Source: Yamagishiella unicocca (taxonomy: Eukaryota > Chlorophyta > Chlorophyceae > Chlamydomonadales > Volvocaceae). From it: DNA of 64,000 nucleotides. Location: positions 64,501-128,500 of the forward strand of contig BDSL01000083.1 of NCBI GenBank assembly GCA_003116995.1, written 5' to 3'. The notes beneath the pieces are model-generated. The model had not been told where the DNA came from, ran no database searches, and worked only from the letters and a program-made list of their open reading frames with translations. How positions within the stretch are numbered: position 1 is the first letter of the stretch; each line of letters opens with the position of its first letter. The position numbers and the translations under genes were made by a program. Of the stretch, positions 1 through 12,500 are shown piece by piece.

Positions 1-224
1 TACAAACGTTGTGCATGGAGCTTTGACGTGCTACCTGCCATAAGTACTCAATTGCGATAATGCGGGTGTGGATGGGAGTTACAAGGCGCAATCGGGGCAG
101 ATGCAACTGGAAAGTAAGGATGCCGAGCACTGGCTTGGTAAGGTCTCCACGAACCGGAACGAAGGACAGCAATTCTTTGCTGGGCCCAAACATTGTAGTT
201 GTATGATATCGTGTCCTACCTGTC

Positions 225-1320
225 ATGCCTGGTCCCGAGGACGAAACCATGAAGCCCCTCGTTAAAGCCATACAACCCGTGAGTTACAACGAGGCATGGG
301 ATGGGAGCAAAGAGGTGCCTCTCTTCGCTGTCAGTCCCTCAGTCCTCCATTTTCCGCCCGATTGATGTGCCCTTATTCCGGCAGTACAGCATTAAAAACG
401 GAGAGGTAACGTCCGGTCGACCTCCTTGCGCCTATGCAGGTGTTCGATGCATTTCTGCACAGCTTCACCACGTACCGTTCGCTCCTCTTGCGCATTAAGC
501 AAGAATATGATGTCGCACTTGACGATGCTCTGGCGTCTCTCTATGATAACGTGCACATGAAGGCGGAACTGGCGGTGGTCGACGAGCGGATGGTAAGTCT
601 GTGTGTTGTGCACTGAAGGCAATTTAACCGCATGTATGCTTGTCGCGACGTTGGCCTGTGATGTAGATGCTACTGTGCAAGGAGCCAGTACTTTTACGTG
701 GTTGGGTGCTTGAAGTTGTGTCGCCTTTGCCACTTGCGTGGTCACTTTAGTGCTCGTTGCGGTCGAGCGCCCATGGAGGGCCCAAATGTACACGCTAACA
801 GGCACACGCGACCCCATTGCCCATCCTGTTTGTGGCGCTGGCATCCCGCAGTCGAGCGCTGTGCAGCAGGCGCGCGCACGTGCCCTCGAAGACGCTAGCG
901 CGGTGCGCAAGGAGCTGCAAGATCAGTTAAATATGGAGGAGGGCAAAGCGCTGCAAGTGAGTCATAGATTATGAGCGTTACACGGCAGCTCTGCCTCCTT
1001 CATGCCGCGCACCGTGCAACATCACGACACATCATGGGCACGCACTGAGAATAAACATTTCGGCGACATGAGGCATCCCATTAGCACCGGGCTAGTACCT
1101 CATCGTGACACCCCTCGACGTTGCACCAAATGACGCCTGACAGGCCGAAGCCCGGTGCCAGGGGGCGGAGCAAGAAATCCAAGCTTGCAAGTCCACCATT
1201 ATGCAGCTTAAGCGTGATGCCGCGGAACTGCAAAAGACCAACAACGAGATGAAGCTGCAGCTGCTACTGAAGAGTAGCTGGGGGGTCGGTTTGCTGCCTG
1301 GACAGAAGTCCGAAGGATAG
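225..1320 (+). CDS. TSNAXIP1-like coiled-coil protein (possibly incomplete)
   Basis: Spliced model with exons 225-278, 343-405, 440-592, about 852-956 and 1144-1320, all in phase 0, giving about 183 residues. Exon 3 encodes VFDAFLHSFTTYRSLLLRIK followed by QEYDVALDD. This matches my memory of the N-terminal domain of translin-associated factor X-interacting protein 1 (FI.EFKTYKPLLSEIKNEYE). Exons 4 and 5 are charged, heptad-like coiled coil. Donors are GTGAGT, GTAACG, GTAAGT and GTGAGT. The start at 225 is the first Met before the exon 1 donor, and an upstream exon cannot be excluded. The start of exon 4 is ambiguous (852 or 867, same frame). Vertebrate members are much longer, and LSM2 lies tail-to-tail immediately downstream, so this is a short or C-terminally reduced member. 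Family members are linked to ciliated cells; a ciliary role here is inference. Confidence 0.5.
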
Positions 1321-1373
1321 CCTAGTGGACCCATCATGGCAAAATGACCATCAGACCCGTAGCACAACATGGT

Positions 1374-1378
1374 TTACA
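1374..1378 (-). terminator. TGTAA poly(A) motif for LSM2
   Basis: The volvocine-type poly(A) motif TGTAA lies on the minus strand about 156 nt past the LSM2 stop. It is just beyond the stop of the convergent TSNAXIP1-like gene. Use of the site is inferred. Confidence 0.45.
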
Positions 1379-1533
1379 TTCGTTGGGTCCGCCCCGCCAG
1401 GAGCCGGATCCATCCATGCAGATGCACCTGGTGTCATGCCATCCTGATTCAGAAGGCCTTACTTGTTCGCACAACCCATAACAAGACAGGATGCTAAACC
1501 TGATATGTGTTGCGCGCATGCCCTTGTTTGGGC

Positions 1534-2363
1534 TTACCCGCCGCGCGCTTCACGGCGAGTGGCGTCATGTAGCACCTCGACGTCCACTGCGCCTGCTGGT
1601 AGCTGCACACCGTATGTGCACGGGCCGGGCGCCAGTAATAAGATGATGTACATCAATCAGGATGGCCACTTGCCACGTTTGCAAGCGAAGGCCCCGTTGT
1701 AAACTATTGACCCTGGCATTGCTGTAATGGCCCAAAGAGCGTTAGCGCATAAGTTTGGCGGTTGTAAGGGCGCTAGGGGACGCGCCAAGAGTGCTAGCAT
1801 GTATTTAAGGCAGGAAACGCAACCGGAACTCACTTGCACGTAGCGGACCACGGATCCTCGAATGAAGCAGTTCCGTACAGACATCTGCAAGCGCGACGTG
1901 AGCCCCAATAAAATACACAATTGAGATATCCAAGACAGCCGCGCCTCATGCATGCTTAATATAAAGACGAATCCCCTTCCGCTTCCCCCCCCCTTTTTCT
2001 CTCGGCATACAATGTTGGCAGAGCCCTCCTGATGGCAAGATGCCCGCTTTAATCATCACAACGGGCTGCATGACCCGATAGAGGTGAAGTCCATATCCGC
2101 CCCTCCTTCGTGACCCATGAACCATTCGCACCATGTGTGGATATTTTTGCTCGTTATGTACGCGCGTGTTCGTGAGTTTGATGTTGAGGTACTGGTCGAC
2201 ACTATGCAGCGCACCGCTGATACACAAGTCATTCTTTAGCTCCACCGTCACCTGCAATATCCCATCTTCAGTTGATGATCCTCCTGATCATTGGCCGGGG
2301 CCTTAGACGCCTGGCGCTCACCTCCTTTCCAACCAGAGTCTTGAACAGCGAGAAGAACAACAT
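1534..2363 (-). CDS. LSM2: U6 snRNA-associated Sm-like protein LSm2
   Basis: Four exons on the minus strand: 2363-2322, 2251-2132, 1884-1834 and 1602-1534. Together they give 282 nt, or 93 residues, against about 95 in human LSm2. Exon 1 encodes MLFFSLFKTLVGKE. Exon 2 carries the Sm1 motif (VTVELKNDL, LHSVDQYLNIKLT). Exon 3 carries the Sm2 motif (NCFIRGSVVRYVQ), and exon 4 the tail LPAGAVDVEVLHDATRREA. Every junction has GT-AG and falls between codons. LSm2 joins the LSm1-7 ring in cytoplasmic mRNA decay and the LSm2-8 ring on U6 snRNA in the spliceosome. Nothing is missing from the Sm fold. Identification is very secure. Confidence 0.95.
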
Positions 2364-2781
2364 GGCTGTGGCAGATTGCCACGCTACTAGATTACGAAAA
2401 CCTCCAAGCGTCCTGCTGATTTATGGCTCTGCGGAGTTCATGCGCAGCTATGGAGAGAAAGGTTGGTTGCTCTCGGTGCGTTGCTTCGGTGTGGATAGGT
2501 GACAATACGATACGCCACGAAAAACAGGCTTTGAGGACTCGACTTGGAATGTAAGATAGTAAGCAGGCGCCAAATTGTACGGAACTATACAGTCCGGAGG
2601 CAAGTTAGGAACGCAAGTCCATACACATACGTTACAAATCGCAATGTTTAAAATTAGCATTTGTCGAGGCTAACGTGACGTATGCCTAACGGACACGGCG
2701 GCGCCGCATCATTTACATCGGCGCTCCAGCCGACAGAAGCCTGTTTGGTTTGCGTTGACGCTTTAGGACAAATAATACACA

Positions 2782-5700
2782 ATGGCGGACACGGTTCAGT
2801 ATCTGATGGAGCAAATGATCCCGGAGCTGGAGGACCTGGAGAAGAAGGGATACTTCACCCGCGGAGAAATTAAGAAAATCGTTCAGAAGCGGCAGAATTT
2901 TGAGTACTTGTTAAAGCGGCGTGCGGCCTTGAAGGAAGATTTCTACAGGTGGGTCGACTTCAACGGCAGGGCCGCCGCCGGCACGTCGTCAGCTGACTTG
3001 GTACAGTCGTCGTTTGATGGGCACCTGGTGCCAGGTACATTGACTTCGAGGCAAAACTGGAGGAGTTACGCCAATCCCGCAAACTGAGGTTGGGCATCAA
3101 GGGTACGTCGGGAGTTACGCAGGGTTCCCCGTCCCCGAATCGTTTTTCCCCGGCCACACGCCACATGCTAACCACTCCTACGCTAATCCACACACACTCC
3201 CACTCAATGTCTAGCTTCGCCATGTGTTCGCATTGCCCCTAGCGCCCATCTATGTATCCGGACCAACCTCGTATGATATGCCGTCTGTACGTTTCCACCT
3301 GACATGTGGAGATGCAATCCGAAGCTTTCGGCATGATGCGCTTGCGTGCTGCCTTTGCTGAATGAAAACACATTGCCTTGCCCTGTGGCGCCGCTGACGC
3401 TAGGCAAGAAGTCGCTTGCCGAGGTGGCGATCGTCCGGCGCATCCATTTCATTTACGAGCGCGCCGGTCGCAAATTTAGGTCCGATCTCAGCTTGTGGGT
3501 GCGGTGGATCGAGGCGTGCAAGCGCTACAACAGCACGAAGCAGTTGTCCAAGGTGCGGCGGATTAATATAGAACCTTAGCTGCATGCTCCGATTGGCCAA
3601 GCGGTGTAGTGAACGAGATCCGTGCTGTTGACTGCAGGTCATTACCAAGGCCCTTCAACGCCACTCCACGGTATCCGAGCTCTGGATTGAGGCTGCTCGA
3701 TGGTAAGGTGCCACACGGTTTCCACATGGTTTTGTGCAAAAAGGCATGGGCTGAGCCCTACAGAATTCCCAAGGAGAATTAGGAAAGCGTGAAGCGAGCC
3801 ATGCGGCCGTCTGCTGTCCTTTCACACGTGGAATAGTGACACGTTCACCCTTACCCCACAATTGCCCTAGTGTTTGGCGCACGGGCAGTTGACGCTCTGA
3901 TATCGTGGAAATGCGTCCTAGGGCCTGTTCCGGCTTAGGGGCATTGGACGGCACCTAAAGGCAACTTCCAACCCGCACGTGGGCCCGTGCATGGCTGTCT
4001 GCAAGGTTCCACTGTTGGGCAGTCAAACTCCCTTGGTCTGGTCTGCCCGTGCATACATACCCTTCGCCGGATACCACTCGCAGGGAGTTCGAGACCAGCA
4101 ACAACATTGCGGCCGCTCGTAGCCTCATGCAGCAGGGCATCCGCATGTGCAAGACGGATGAAACCATCTGGGTGCAGTACTACCAGCTTGAGCTGCTGTA
4201 CGCGCTGAAGCTGCGTGTGAGGCGCCGGGTGCTGGGGCTGGACGACCCTGGCGGTGAGGGGGCAGCGCAGGGCGGAGAGTGTCGCGGAGTGGTTGCGCGA
4301 CCGGGTCGCGTGAGCGGATGCGTGCCTGTGGGACTAGGGTGAGGTCACGCGCGAAAATCACTTAATACATTGAGTGCCATCTATCGAGCAGTTCACCTGC
4401 TAATGCCATAAGCAAGGAATTGCCGGAAAAACGGTTACACTGTAATGTAAGTGCGCCTTCGTCTAAGTTTTACTGCCTGGCGTTTCCTAGCGCCACATCT
4501 AGTTCCCGTAGTGTGTGATACCAAGATGTACATGCTCGTGCATGTGTACCATGGGCAGCGCAGGCCCCGATGGTTCTGTGGGATTTGGGCTGCAACCACG
4601 GTCAGGACCACACGCTTCTAGCCTGACTCCCATTAACACTGCAGTACTTCCCCATCCCTCCCTGCACGACCAACCTGGCGTTTTCGCAGCTGCAGATGGC
4701 GACGAGCAAGCAGGCGATGAGTCCGCAGCAGCCGTGCGCGCCGTGATGCAGGGCGGTGTGGCCCGCATCGTGTATACGAACGCGGTGGCCGCGGTACCTG
4801 GGCGGCTCGCATTTCGCGCTCGCTTCCTGGGGCTGCTGCGCTGCTTCGACTACGGGTTCGTGGAGGGTCTGCTGGACCAGGTCTACAAAAGCATACAACA
4901 GGACTTCAGCAAGGTAATCATCATTCACTGCAGGCCTGTAGGCCGAAGCAGTGATGCACCAGGTTCGGGATGGATTCGGATTCAGAAGCCTAACGGCAAG
5001 GTGACCAGCTGTAAACGGCGGCGGGTGAGGTTCCTGTGGGGGCATAATGTAGTTGCGGCATGCGAGACGACTAATATCATGGCTAGGAAGTCGCGCGCCA
5101 GCCGACCCGCTTCTAACGGTACCTGGCCGCATCTGCATCCCTCCTGATGTCCTTAAGTTGGAGGAGGCTTGGGACCTGCTGGCGCGGCGTCACGTGGAGT
5201 TCCGCGCTTTTCGGGCGGCCGACAAATCGGAGGAGGCGGAGGCGGAGGCGGCAGAGCGGCAGCTGGAGCAGCAAGGGAAGCCAGTCACGCATAGTGACGA
5301 GCAGGCAGAGGAGGCGTATGACGCCAATGGGCACCAGCAGGCGTGCGCGGTGTACGAAGAGGGCCTTGCGGCTGTCCCAACGCCGCGGATGTACCAGCTG
5401 TTTGCAGGCTACCTGGGTGGGGTGCTGGAGCGAGTGATGGCGGTCGGGGAGTCGGCGCTACAAGCGGCCGTGGGTGTTGCGGCGCAGCTGTTTGGAGTGC
5501 TGCAGCGTGCACATGCTGCGGGCTGCAGCTCACCGGAGACGTACCTCACTTGGGCGGACTGGGCTGATAAAGTGAAGCAGCCAAAGGTGCGCCGCGCCGT
5601 CCGTGGCAGCTACGGTTTCCAAGAGATGAGCTTGCGGCGTGACTTCGTTTGGGGATGCACAGAATTCACGATTATGGCTGGGTGCGCCGGAGATGGAAGT

Positions 5701-6991
5701 CATTGCTCGTCCAGGATTTCAAAGCTCATGCATGCGCTGACGGATATGGGTAAAGTAGGGAGTAAACGGCTGTCAGGGTTGGCGGGACCTCATTCGCACC
5801 GGGTGCCTCATCAACCCACAGGTCTGCTCTGCGCAATGCTTCCTTGCTCCCGTACCGCGCCCACCCCACAGATGGCGCTCAAAGCTTCGTGCAAGGGCTG
5901 CGAGCGCTTTCCCTCGGACGTCACATTGTGGCGGCGGCGGCTGCAGATTGAGATGTCCCTCGGCAGCAGCGGCAGCCAGGACATCATGGAACCCTTCGCG
6001 GCGGCGCTGCAGGCGACACAGCCCGAGCAGGCATGTGAGGTATGGCTCATGGCCGTGGAGGCAGTACCCGCGGCCGGACCCGAGCTGCACCGGTTATGCG
6101 ACATGCTTGCAGCGACCTGCGCCAGGGTGGCGAAGAAGGTGCCTAGTGGCGGCTTGGGTCAGGTGGCAGCAGCGTTGGTGGACAAGGCCAGGTACGGAGC
6201 GCTGGGATGGGATGGCGGGTACGTTGGGCTCAACGAGTTCAGGGGCGAGTCCAGGGAGGAGTCCAGGGAGGAGTCCAGGGAGGAGTCCAGGGACGAGTCC
6301 AGGGACGAATTCAGGGACGAATTCAGAGGCAAATTCAGGGATGAATTCGGGGACGAATTCCGGGACGAATTCAGGGACGAATTCAGGGGCGGGGGCAGGC
6401 TGCGGCGTTCAGATAATGGTGTTTAATTAATCGAACTACAAGATGCCGGATGCAGCACCGTCACCGCAGGGCTGAAGTTTTAGGGACACGGATTAAAACC
6501 GAGGGTTGATTGCGGTAAAGGTAGAGAACACACAGCTCCCAAGCGAAACCTCGTTGCTAGCCTTTCATGGGTCACTGATCTGCCCACCTGCGCCGCCCTC
6601 ACATCCCCCCTTGCCTGCCCTTTGCAGGGCTTCATTGGGCTTAGAGGCCGCGCGGCATCTGTACGGCAATCTTCTCGCCGTGCCGGGGGCGGGCGGGGAC
6701 CTGTACCGGTGTGCCATCCGACTGGAGCGAGAGGCACTACAGCAGGGTTCTCCTTCGGCCGACACCGCCGGGGGAGCGGCGCCGGCCTCTAAGATGGCGG
6801 CCAAGCGCATCGCTGATCTGTACGACGCGGCCGTGTCCGTGTACGGCGCCACGGAGTCGGACCTGTGGATAGACTATGCGCGGTGGCTGCTCCTGTGCGG
6901 GAAGGGTGCGGGCCAGGTGTACTGGCGGGCGACCAAGGAGCTGGCCGACCCCGACGCCTTCATTGCTGAGTACCGCGAGGCGCTGCAGTAA
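2782..6991 (+). CDS. UTP6: UTP6-like U3 snoRNP / SSU processome protein (HAT repeats)
   Basis: Nine exons: 2782-2948, 3035-3102, 3404-3552, 3638-3702, 4084-4253, 4690-4913, 5158-5586, 5872-6191 and 6628-6991. All phases close, giving about 651 residues against roughly 600 in human. The N-terminus MADTVQYLMEQMIPELEDLE followed by KKGYFTRGEIKKIV is the diagnostic UTP6 N-terminal domain. After it come half-a-TPR (HAT) units such as RRIHFIYERAGRKFRSDLSL and SELWIEAARWEFETSNNIAA. UTP6 is part of the UTP-B subcomplex that folds pre-18S rRNA in the nucleolus. The 5' end of exon 7 is the least certain junction. An Ala/Glu-rich insert (EEAEAEAAERQ) interrupts the middle. Intron 8 holds an in-frame 12-bp repeat, treated separately. 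Confidence 0.9.
6235..6390 (+). repeat. 12-bp tandem repeat in UTP6 intron 8
   Basis: About 13 units of a 12-bp repeat. The first part is based on AGTCCAGGGAGG and drifts into AATTCAGGGACG, so GAATTC recurs. It lies in the intron bounded by the donor at 6192 and the acceptor at 6627, but it is open in the frame of exon 8 up to the TAA at 6424-6426. Confidence 0.9.
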
Positions 6992-7282
6992 AGGGCGGCA
7001 GGAATGGCCCACATTGGCGCATGCGGACACGAGTAGGGCGTGCAATAGTGGACATATGGATAATATGGACTGTAGGTTGTGGTTCGGAGACAGGCCGACG
7101 CAGTCGAGGGCTGCTTATGAACGGACAAAATGTGACCGTGGGATGTGGAGTTGTAGGATTCAGGGTGCGCTTAAGGGTTCAGACGCGTCACGCGGGGGTC
7201 GTAAGATGAGGCAGCTGGACGATGTCATGCTGCGCGTAGCGTGGAACAAGACCGATAACGTGATGGATGCTCCCTGATGCTC

Positions 7283-7287
7283 TGTAA
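7283..7287 (+). terminator. TGTAA poly(A) motif for UTP6
   Basis: TGTAA about 290 nt after the UTP6 stop at 6991, in an otherwise gene-free 830-nt spacer. It is the expected algal poly(A) signal by position and sequence. Confidence 0.45.
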
Positions 7288-7818
7288 AGATTGACGCTAT
7301 TCCACGACGTTTCCCTATTAGTGCTGAGCGTGGAGATTCCATTCTGGCAACGAGTCCACCACACACATGTTGTGACCGGCAGTGCAGCGGCGTCATGGAC
7401 GTTAGGGAGAGTGCGCCTTGCCCACATTGCACACAGTTCGAGTACCCTCTTCTTGAAGGGGGCCTCCCTGATGCGAACCTGGAATTTCAACCAATCATGT
7501 ACATTGCGGTTTCCGCTTCACCCAATGCTTACCTCTCTATCCAGAAATTGTCGCGAGTGGAAGATGCCGCAGATAGGTTGGCTCGTACGGGTTCACACTT
7601 AACTGCCTGGTACAGGCTTGAACTGACATTCGGAGCTTGCCAAGGAAGTTCACAAGCATCCCATTCGCATATGGCCAATGGCCCTGCTAGCCAATGCCAA
7701 CTGGACGCAGTGCTTGCCTAAAGCTCCGTCGCTGCAGTTGTAGATACCGGTACACGTTTCCTTACACCTCAAAGGTCAGTCACATACAGTGCACGATCGG
7801 ACGAGCCTTACTTCGATT

Positions 7819-10800
7819 ATGTCACTGCGTAATAGGGCAGCGTCGCTGGTCGCCCGAGCTGCCAAATGTTTCAATTGCATAGAGGAGGGAAAGACACTCA
7901 TGGCGGGGATCCCCATACAACAAACAATTTCAACACAACCCAGTTTCACGATCTGTCAGCTGGAGAGCGCGTCAAGCAGTCGATCGTGTGAGAGCGGTCG
8001 GTCATGGCAAGCTATTCCGTTCCTATCATCTGTGGACCGGTATGCAACGGTCGCAATATCAGTCACCTGCACCCACTCCGCCAGTAGCATCGGAGTTCGC
8101 CTGGACGCGGCGCATTGCAGAGGATTTTCAACCAAGGCATTTCGCCCCCGACACGTACCGCAGAAGCGCATCGAGCAGAAAGCTACTTCTGCGGCGGGGT
8201 CAGCGGCAGAGGCGAAAGGCATGCACGTTGCCGCGCCCCTGCTCCGCAACTCTCCAGCCCTTCAGTCTGCCCCAATGCCTGCTACCGATGCCTGCCCCAC
8301 CGTGGAGGCCCTCGCTGCGCACATCCAGCGGTACGGGCCTGACTATACGCTGGGACATGTCACCGCGGGTCTACAAGTACTAGAGCACCTGGCCAGCAGC
8401 GACACCCCTACCTCGTCGGCCAGCAGTGCCACTCGCGGCAGTCCTAACACGCATGACCCCAGGGGTGCGACCGTGTCTGCTAACACGTCGTCCTCGGCGG
8501 GCGAATCCAAGGGCCTGGCCCAGACCAGCGCCCTGAGCTCTGCCCCAGATGCCGACGCCGTCAGTCCAGGAGGGGCAACTCCGTCGGCACCCCAGCAAAC
8601 AGACCCAGACCAGCGTCCCTCCGCGCCGGCTGCACCGCCGGAGGGCTTCACGCAGTGCGCCCGTCGGCTGGCTGCCTTGGGACACTACCACATGCGGAAG
8701 GAGACGGACTTCGCCGCCATGGCAGGTTGCATCAGGGCGCTTGCAGGCCTGCAAGAGAAGGCGAAGGGACAGGACCTGGCGACGCCCTTCGTCACGCGCC
8801 TGCGGGATCCCGGCTATTTCTTCTCTATGTGCGACCAGGAGCCCGCAACGCTGATTCCGCTGCTGCACGCCATCGGAAAGTTGCTGAGGCGTGCCAAGCG
8901 AAACGACTATCAGCATGAGGAATTACGGCGCATGAAGCAGGTGCGACACGGGTGGAAAGGTGATCACGCAGGGCAGCTGCCGTCGGCATTAGGCGTAGGT
9001 GCCAGAGAAGTCGGTGGTGCAAGGGTAAGGGGGGCGGAACGGCGAGAAAACCCGTTACAACATACGCGAAGGAGGAGAAGAACTAACCGGAAATATTTTG
9101 GAACTTTCTTTGGGTGTGTGTGAGAGGGTTTCTTGTGTGACGGTTCCAGAGTAAACCCGTTGGTCGGCAAAGATCGGTAGATAAGTAAAGCCGACTATGA
9201 GGCGGGGCGTGGGGACGGGGGTTTATCGTGATGCGCTACAGTTGCTGGCTGTGGGTTTAAGATAGCAAGGATCACACGCGGCTCGTGGGGCAGTTGATGC
9301 AGTCCGACTGCGCATCATTATTGACTTTAACAGCTGCTGCCGGATCGATGTGCTCCCTACTTATTGTTCGCGATGTTTCGGCTGTCACGCGCTTTGGAAA
9401 CTGCAGGTCGTCCTGCGCATACTTATGGGCCTCATGCCCAAAATTCCAACGCTTTCGGCCCGCGATTCGATACTAGTAACCCAGTCCATGGCACGGCTCA
9501 AGGTGCTTGGTCGCATGGACGTCTATCCGACCTTCTTGCGGGTATGGTGTGACTGCTCGCGTTTGCTAGCCTAATGCATTCAAAAAACGCCCCTGGCCAA
9601 GTAACGACACACATGTCGAGGCGATGACCGTCGCGGCATTACTTAGGTGTTGAGAGGAATGCCGGTCATGGGTGCCGTAGACAGTGATGGAAAGGCACGG
9701 CGGCAAAGGCTCCGTGTGATAAGGTTGTTGCGCGGGGAGGGCCCTCGCGCGCAGGTGTATCGGTAACGTCAAACCCAGGCAGGCGGTGGATAGGGCTATT
9801 GCGATTGCTGCCCACTATTGCTGCCATCGCATTTAGGATGTTTCGTGCTCGCTCTCGCTCACCACCACAGGCCCTGGCTAATCACATCAGGCTGCAGCTG
9901 CTGGACCAGGATCTGGTGCTTCCTGACCAGGCTGCCCAAATGTTGTGGGCTTACGGCAGACTGCTTGGAGGGCCAAATGCAGCGAGCGAGGGCCAGGTGA
10001 TGGCTATGGTGGCGCAACTGTCGCAGGTGTCATGTCGGTCCTTGGAGTCACACTCGCCCCTGGCGCTTGTCAAAATTGTCAGCTCACTGGCGTGGCTTGG
10101 TGCGCGACGCGAGTCGGAGGCCGTCCTGCCGCAGGCGACGCCTTTGCTGTTACAGAATCTTCATCGGTGAGAGCGAGGCAACAAAGAGGAGGTTTGGGCG
10201 CATAGTTAACGATGCGCTGATTGTGGCGAACTCGGGAGGTGCTTCGCAGTCTCCCTTTGCAAGGGTTCCAGACTGTGTGCTGCTTTGGTGGGTGGCATAG
10301 ATTGAGGAGGTGCATCCAAAGCTAAGGACCATGAGCAACTTCTAGCAGCAGAAGCTAACAGTAGCACAAATGACCTTCCCATATGCTGCACGGTACGCCA
10401 TTTCCCCTCGCCCTTCAGCTTGGATGCACATGCACTGGCTGATGTGGCGCGTGCCTATGACATGGCGCACATCAGCGAACCTGGCCTCTTCCAGGCAATT
10501 GCAAATCAGGTTGGTTGACCGCAGGCCTTGCAAGCGGGATTCCGCTATGTTATTGGCACATCAGTACTGGATAAGCTGCGAACTCATGCAATGCAATGCT
10601 TGCTTGGATTGGCGGTTGCGTTCAATTCAGCTATGTGACCTGTCGGGTGCAGGTGCTTGCGTCTGGCAACCCGATCCACAGATCCAACTTGTAAATACTC
10701 ACACAATGCTACGGTGTTGGCAGTGGCCTTAAAGACCCGGCGCTCTGGGCGGTGTTGCGCCAGCAGCTGCAGCAGCAGGAGGCTGGCCTTCATTCGCCGC

Positions 10801-11084
10801 GCGATCTAAGGATTATGCTGGCCGCCCTTGATCCCTCAGTGGGTATTTGATGTCCGTGACACGCTGTACCGTACGGTGCAGTGCTTTGACTCGCCTCGTA
10901 GCTAACCCAGTGAGGATGGTTGCATTGTGATGCCCGCCTGTATGCGCCCGCCTCCGTCTCATTCCCTGCGGGTTTCCTTCCGCACGAACAGGATGAAGAG
11001 GATCCAAAGTTGGCGGCCCGACTGGGGGAGCGTTTAAAACCTGTGGAGCATGTATTGGCCGCGGCCGCGGCTGATCAGAGATAG
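7819..11084 (+). CDS. Organelle-targeted helical-repeat protein (FASTK/HPR-like, unassigned)
   Basis: Model exons: 7819-8940, 9407-9541, 9871-10166, 10419-10509, 10653-10690, 10724-10838 and 10992-11084. Phases close to 629 residues. The N-terminus MSLRNRAASLVARAAKCFNC is rich in Arg, Ala and Ser and lacks acids, like a mitochondrial or plastid presequence. Residues about 170-270 are a Ser/Thr/Pro/Ala-rich linker. The rest consists of degenerate repeats of about 38 residues of the type L..LV..LA..G..D..LF..I, for example ALADVARAYDMAHISEPGLF and SPLALVKIVSSLAWLGARRE. Such repeats occur in FASTK, heptatricopeptide and related organellar RNA-binding proteins. No RAP domain is visible at the C-terminus (KPVEHVLAAAAADQR). 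The exact family is not identified. Exons 5-7 are short and rest on phase and splice signals. Confidence 0.55.
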
Positions 11085-12500
11085 CCGCCTGAATGGATAC
11101 CATGATTTCGGTCCTTCATGTGCTTCATCTAATTTTAACGGGAGCATGTTCTTAGTTCTGACGAGGCTAGAAACAAACCGTGTAGGGCGGTCTGTGCTCG
11201 TGTAAAAAGGTAAAGGTTACAGCTACGTTGTTGGAATGCACTGAGGCGATGTGGAATCATAGGATCTTGTTTTGACGGAATTCACCGGGAACAGATGGCC
11301 TGCTGGAGTAGCTTGAAAGTGCCTATGGCAAACAACCGAAAAGGTGGTAGGTAGGGGCCGCTTCAGCAGCTGGTTACTGTTCCTCTACCCAAGAGACGCA
11401 TGGCACCCAGTTCAGTTGCACGAGCCGGTGCGGAATTTGTCCAGACATGGTCTTGCGGATGCCACTGTGTAGTGGCGCAGGTTTGCCCCTTCTGCTGTTG
11501 TATGTTTGCCTACAGCGAATCCCATTGTTTGACGTGCTGTCACGCCCCAATACCGGCATGGTCGATTCGCGGGCGTTAGTCATGGTTGCGCCGCTGCTCC
11601 AGAAACGCGAATCTGAGCGCGACAGTTAATGTGAAATATCTAGGGAGTGCGTTGTTAGGTACGGTTAATTGATGCTAGGTGACGGACTTCGTCTTACACC
11701 GTCTGATTCTCTGATAGGGCGGTGGACAGTAGCTGGCTCACGATCGGAGCCGAAGGGGTAAGGTGCGCACATCGGGCCCACGTAGCCTACACCGCCTTAG
11801 CACGGCGGGATGCCACTCCTGGCATTCCCGGCCGTGCTCAATGTATCCTCTCGCACGAGGTGCAAGGACTTACTCATGGCTACACACACCTGCTGATTAC
11901 AGGTATCCTTACATTACACCGCGCAGACTCTGCTGTATTTATTATTGACAATGCGATACTGTTTTTATTTATCGTTGACAATGCGAAACTGTCGCATGGC
12001 CATTCACGGGTCATCACGGGGCCAGTCGGGGCAGGGGCAGGTCACAGTTCTCGTTAGCGCGTCAATGGCACGCTATTTTGCATTCCTTACTATATCAGCT
12101 ACAGACAGTGTTCCCCGGCAGCCGTAAGCTTCTTCCAGCGCCTTAACAAGCAATGTTAAATAAAGAACAGGTACGGTACAGTAGCCCGCGGTTCCCTCGC
12201 AGGCGGCGATGAATAGCGAGCAGCGTTGGCGGCCCCCAATGAAGACAACCTCTTTATTCCCTACACCTTACTATGATTGGTCGCCTCCAAAGTTATGCCC
12301 CTCGCTGGGGCGGCATATTACACCAGAATAAATCAATCCGGCCGCACCGAAACAAACGCAAACCTCCCACCTCCACCTTCCACGCGCTGTCTCCATGTGG
12401 CCTACCGGCGAACAGCCACAGTCACAGCAACGCCCCTAAGCAAGGTTGCGGGTCCCTAGCGGGACAAGACAGCCGCCTGCACCGCCCGGACGCTGTCCAG
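11085..12500. other. Convergent intergenic spacer
   Basis: This spacer lies between the helical-repeat gene (+) and the large ankyrin/membrane gene (-). It contains TGTAA at 11201-11205 (+), the likely 3' end of the former. It also contains TGTAA on the minus strand at 12318-12322, the likely 3' end of the latter. A direct repeat of TTGACAATGCGA(T/A)ACTGT occurs near 11944-11990. I see no conserved coding block on either strand. Confidence 0.5.

Noticed and set aside
10510..10530. A 21-nt intron joining LFQAIANQ to ALQAGFRYVIGTSVLDKL
   Set aside because: It is too short to splice and leads to a stop. The junction to 10653 continues the repeat pattern and closes phases to the end.
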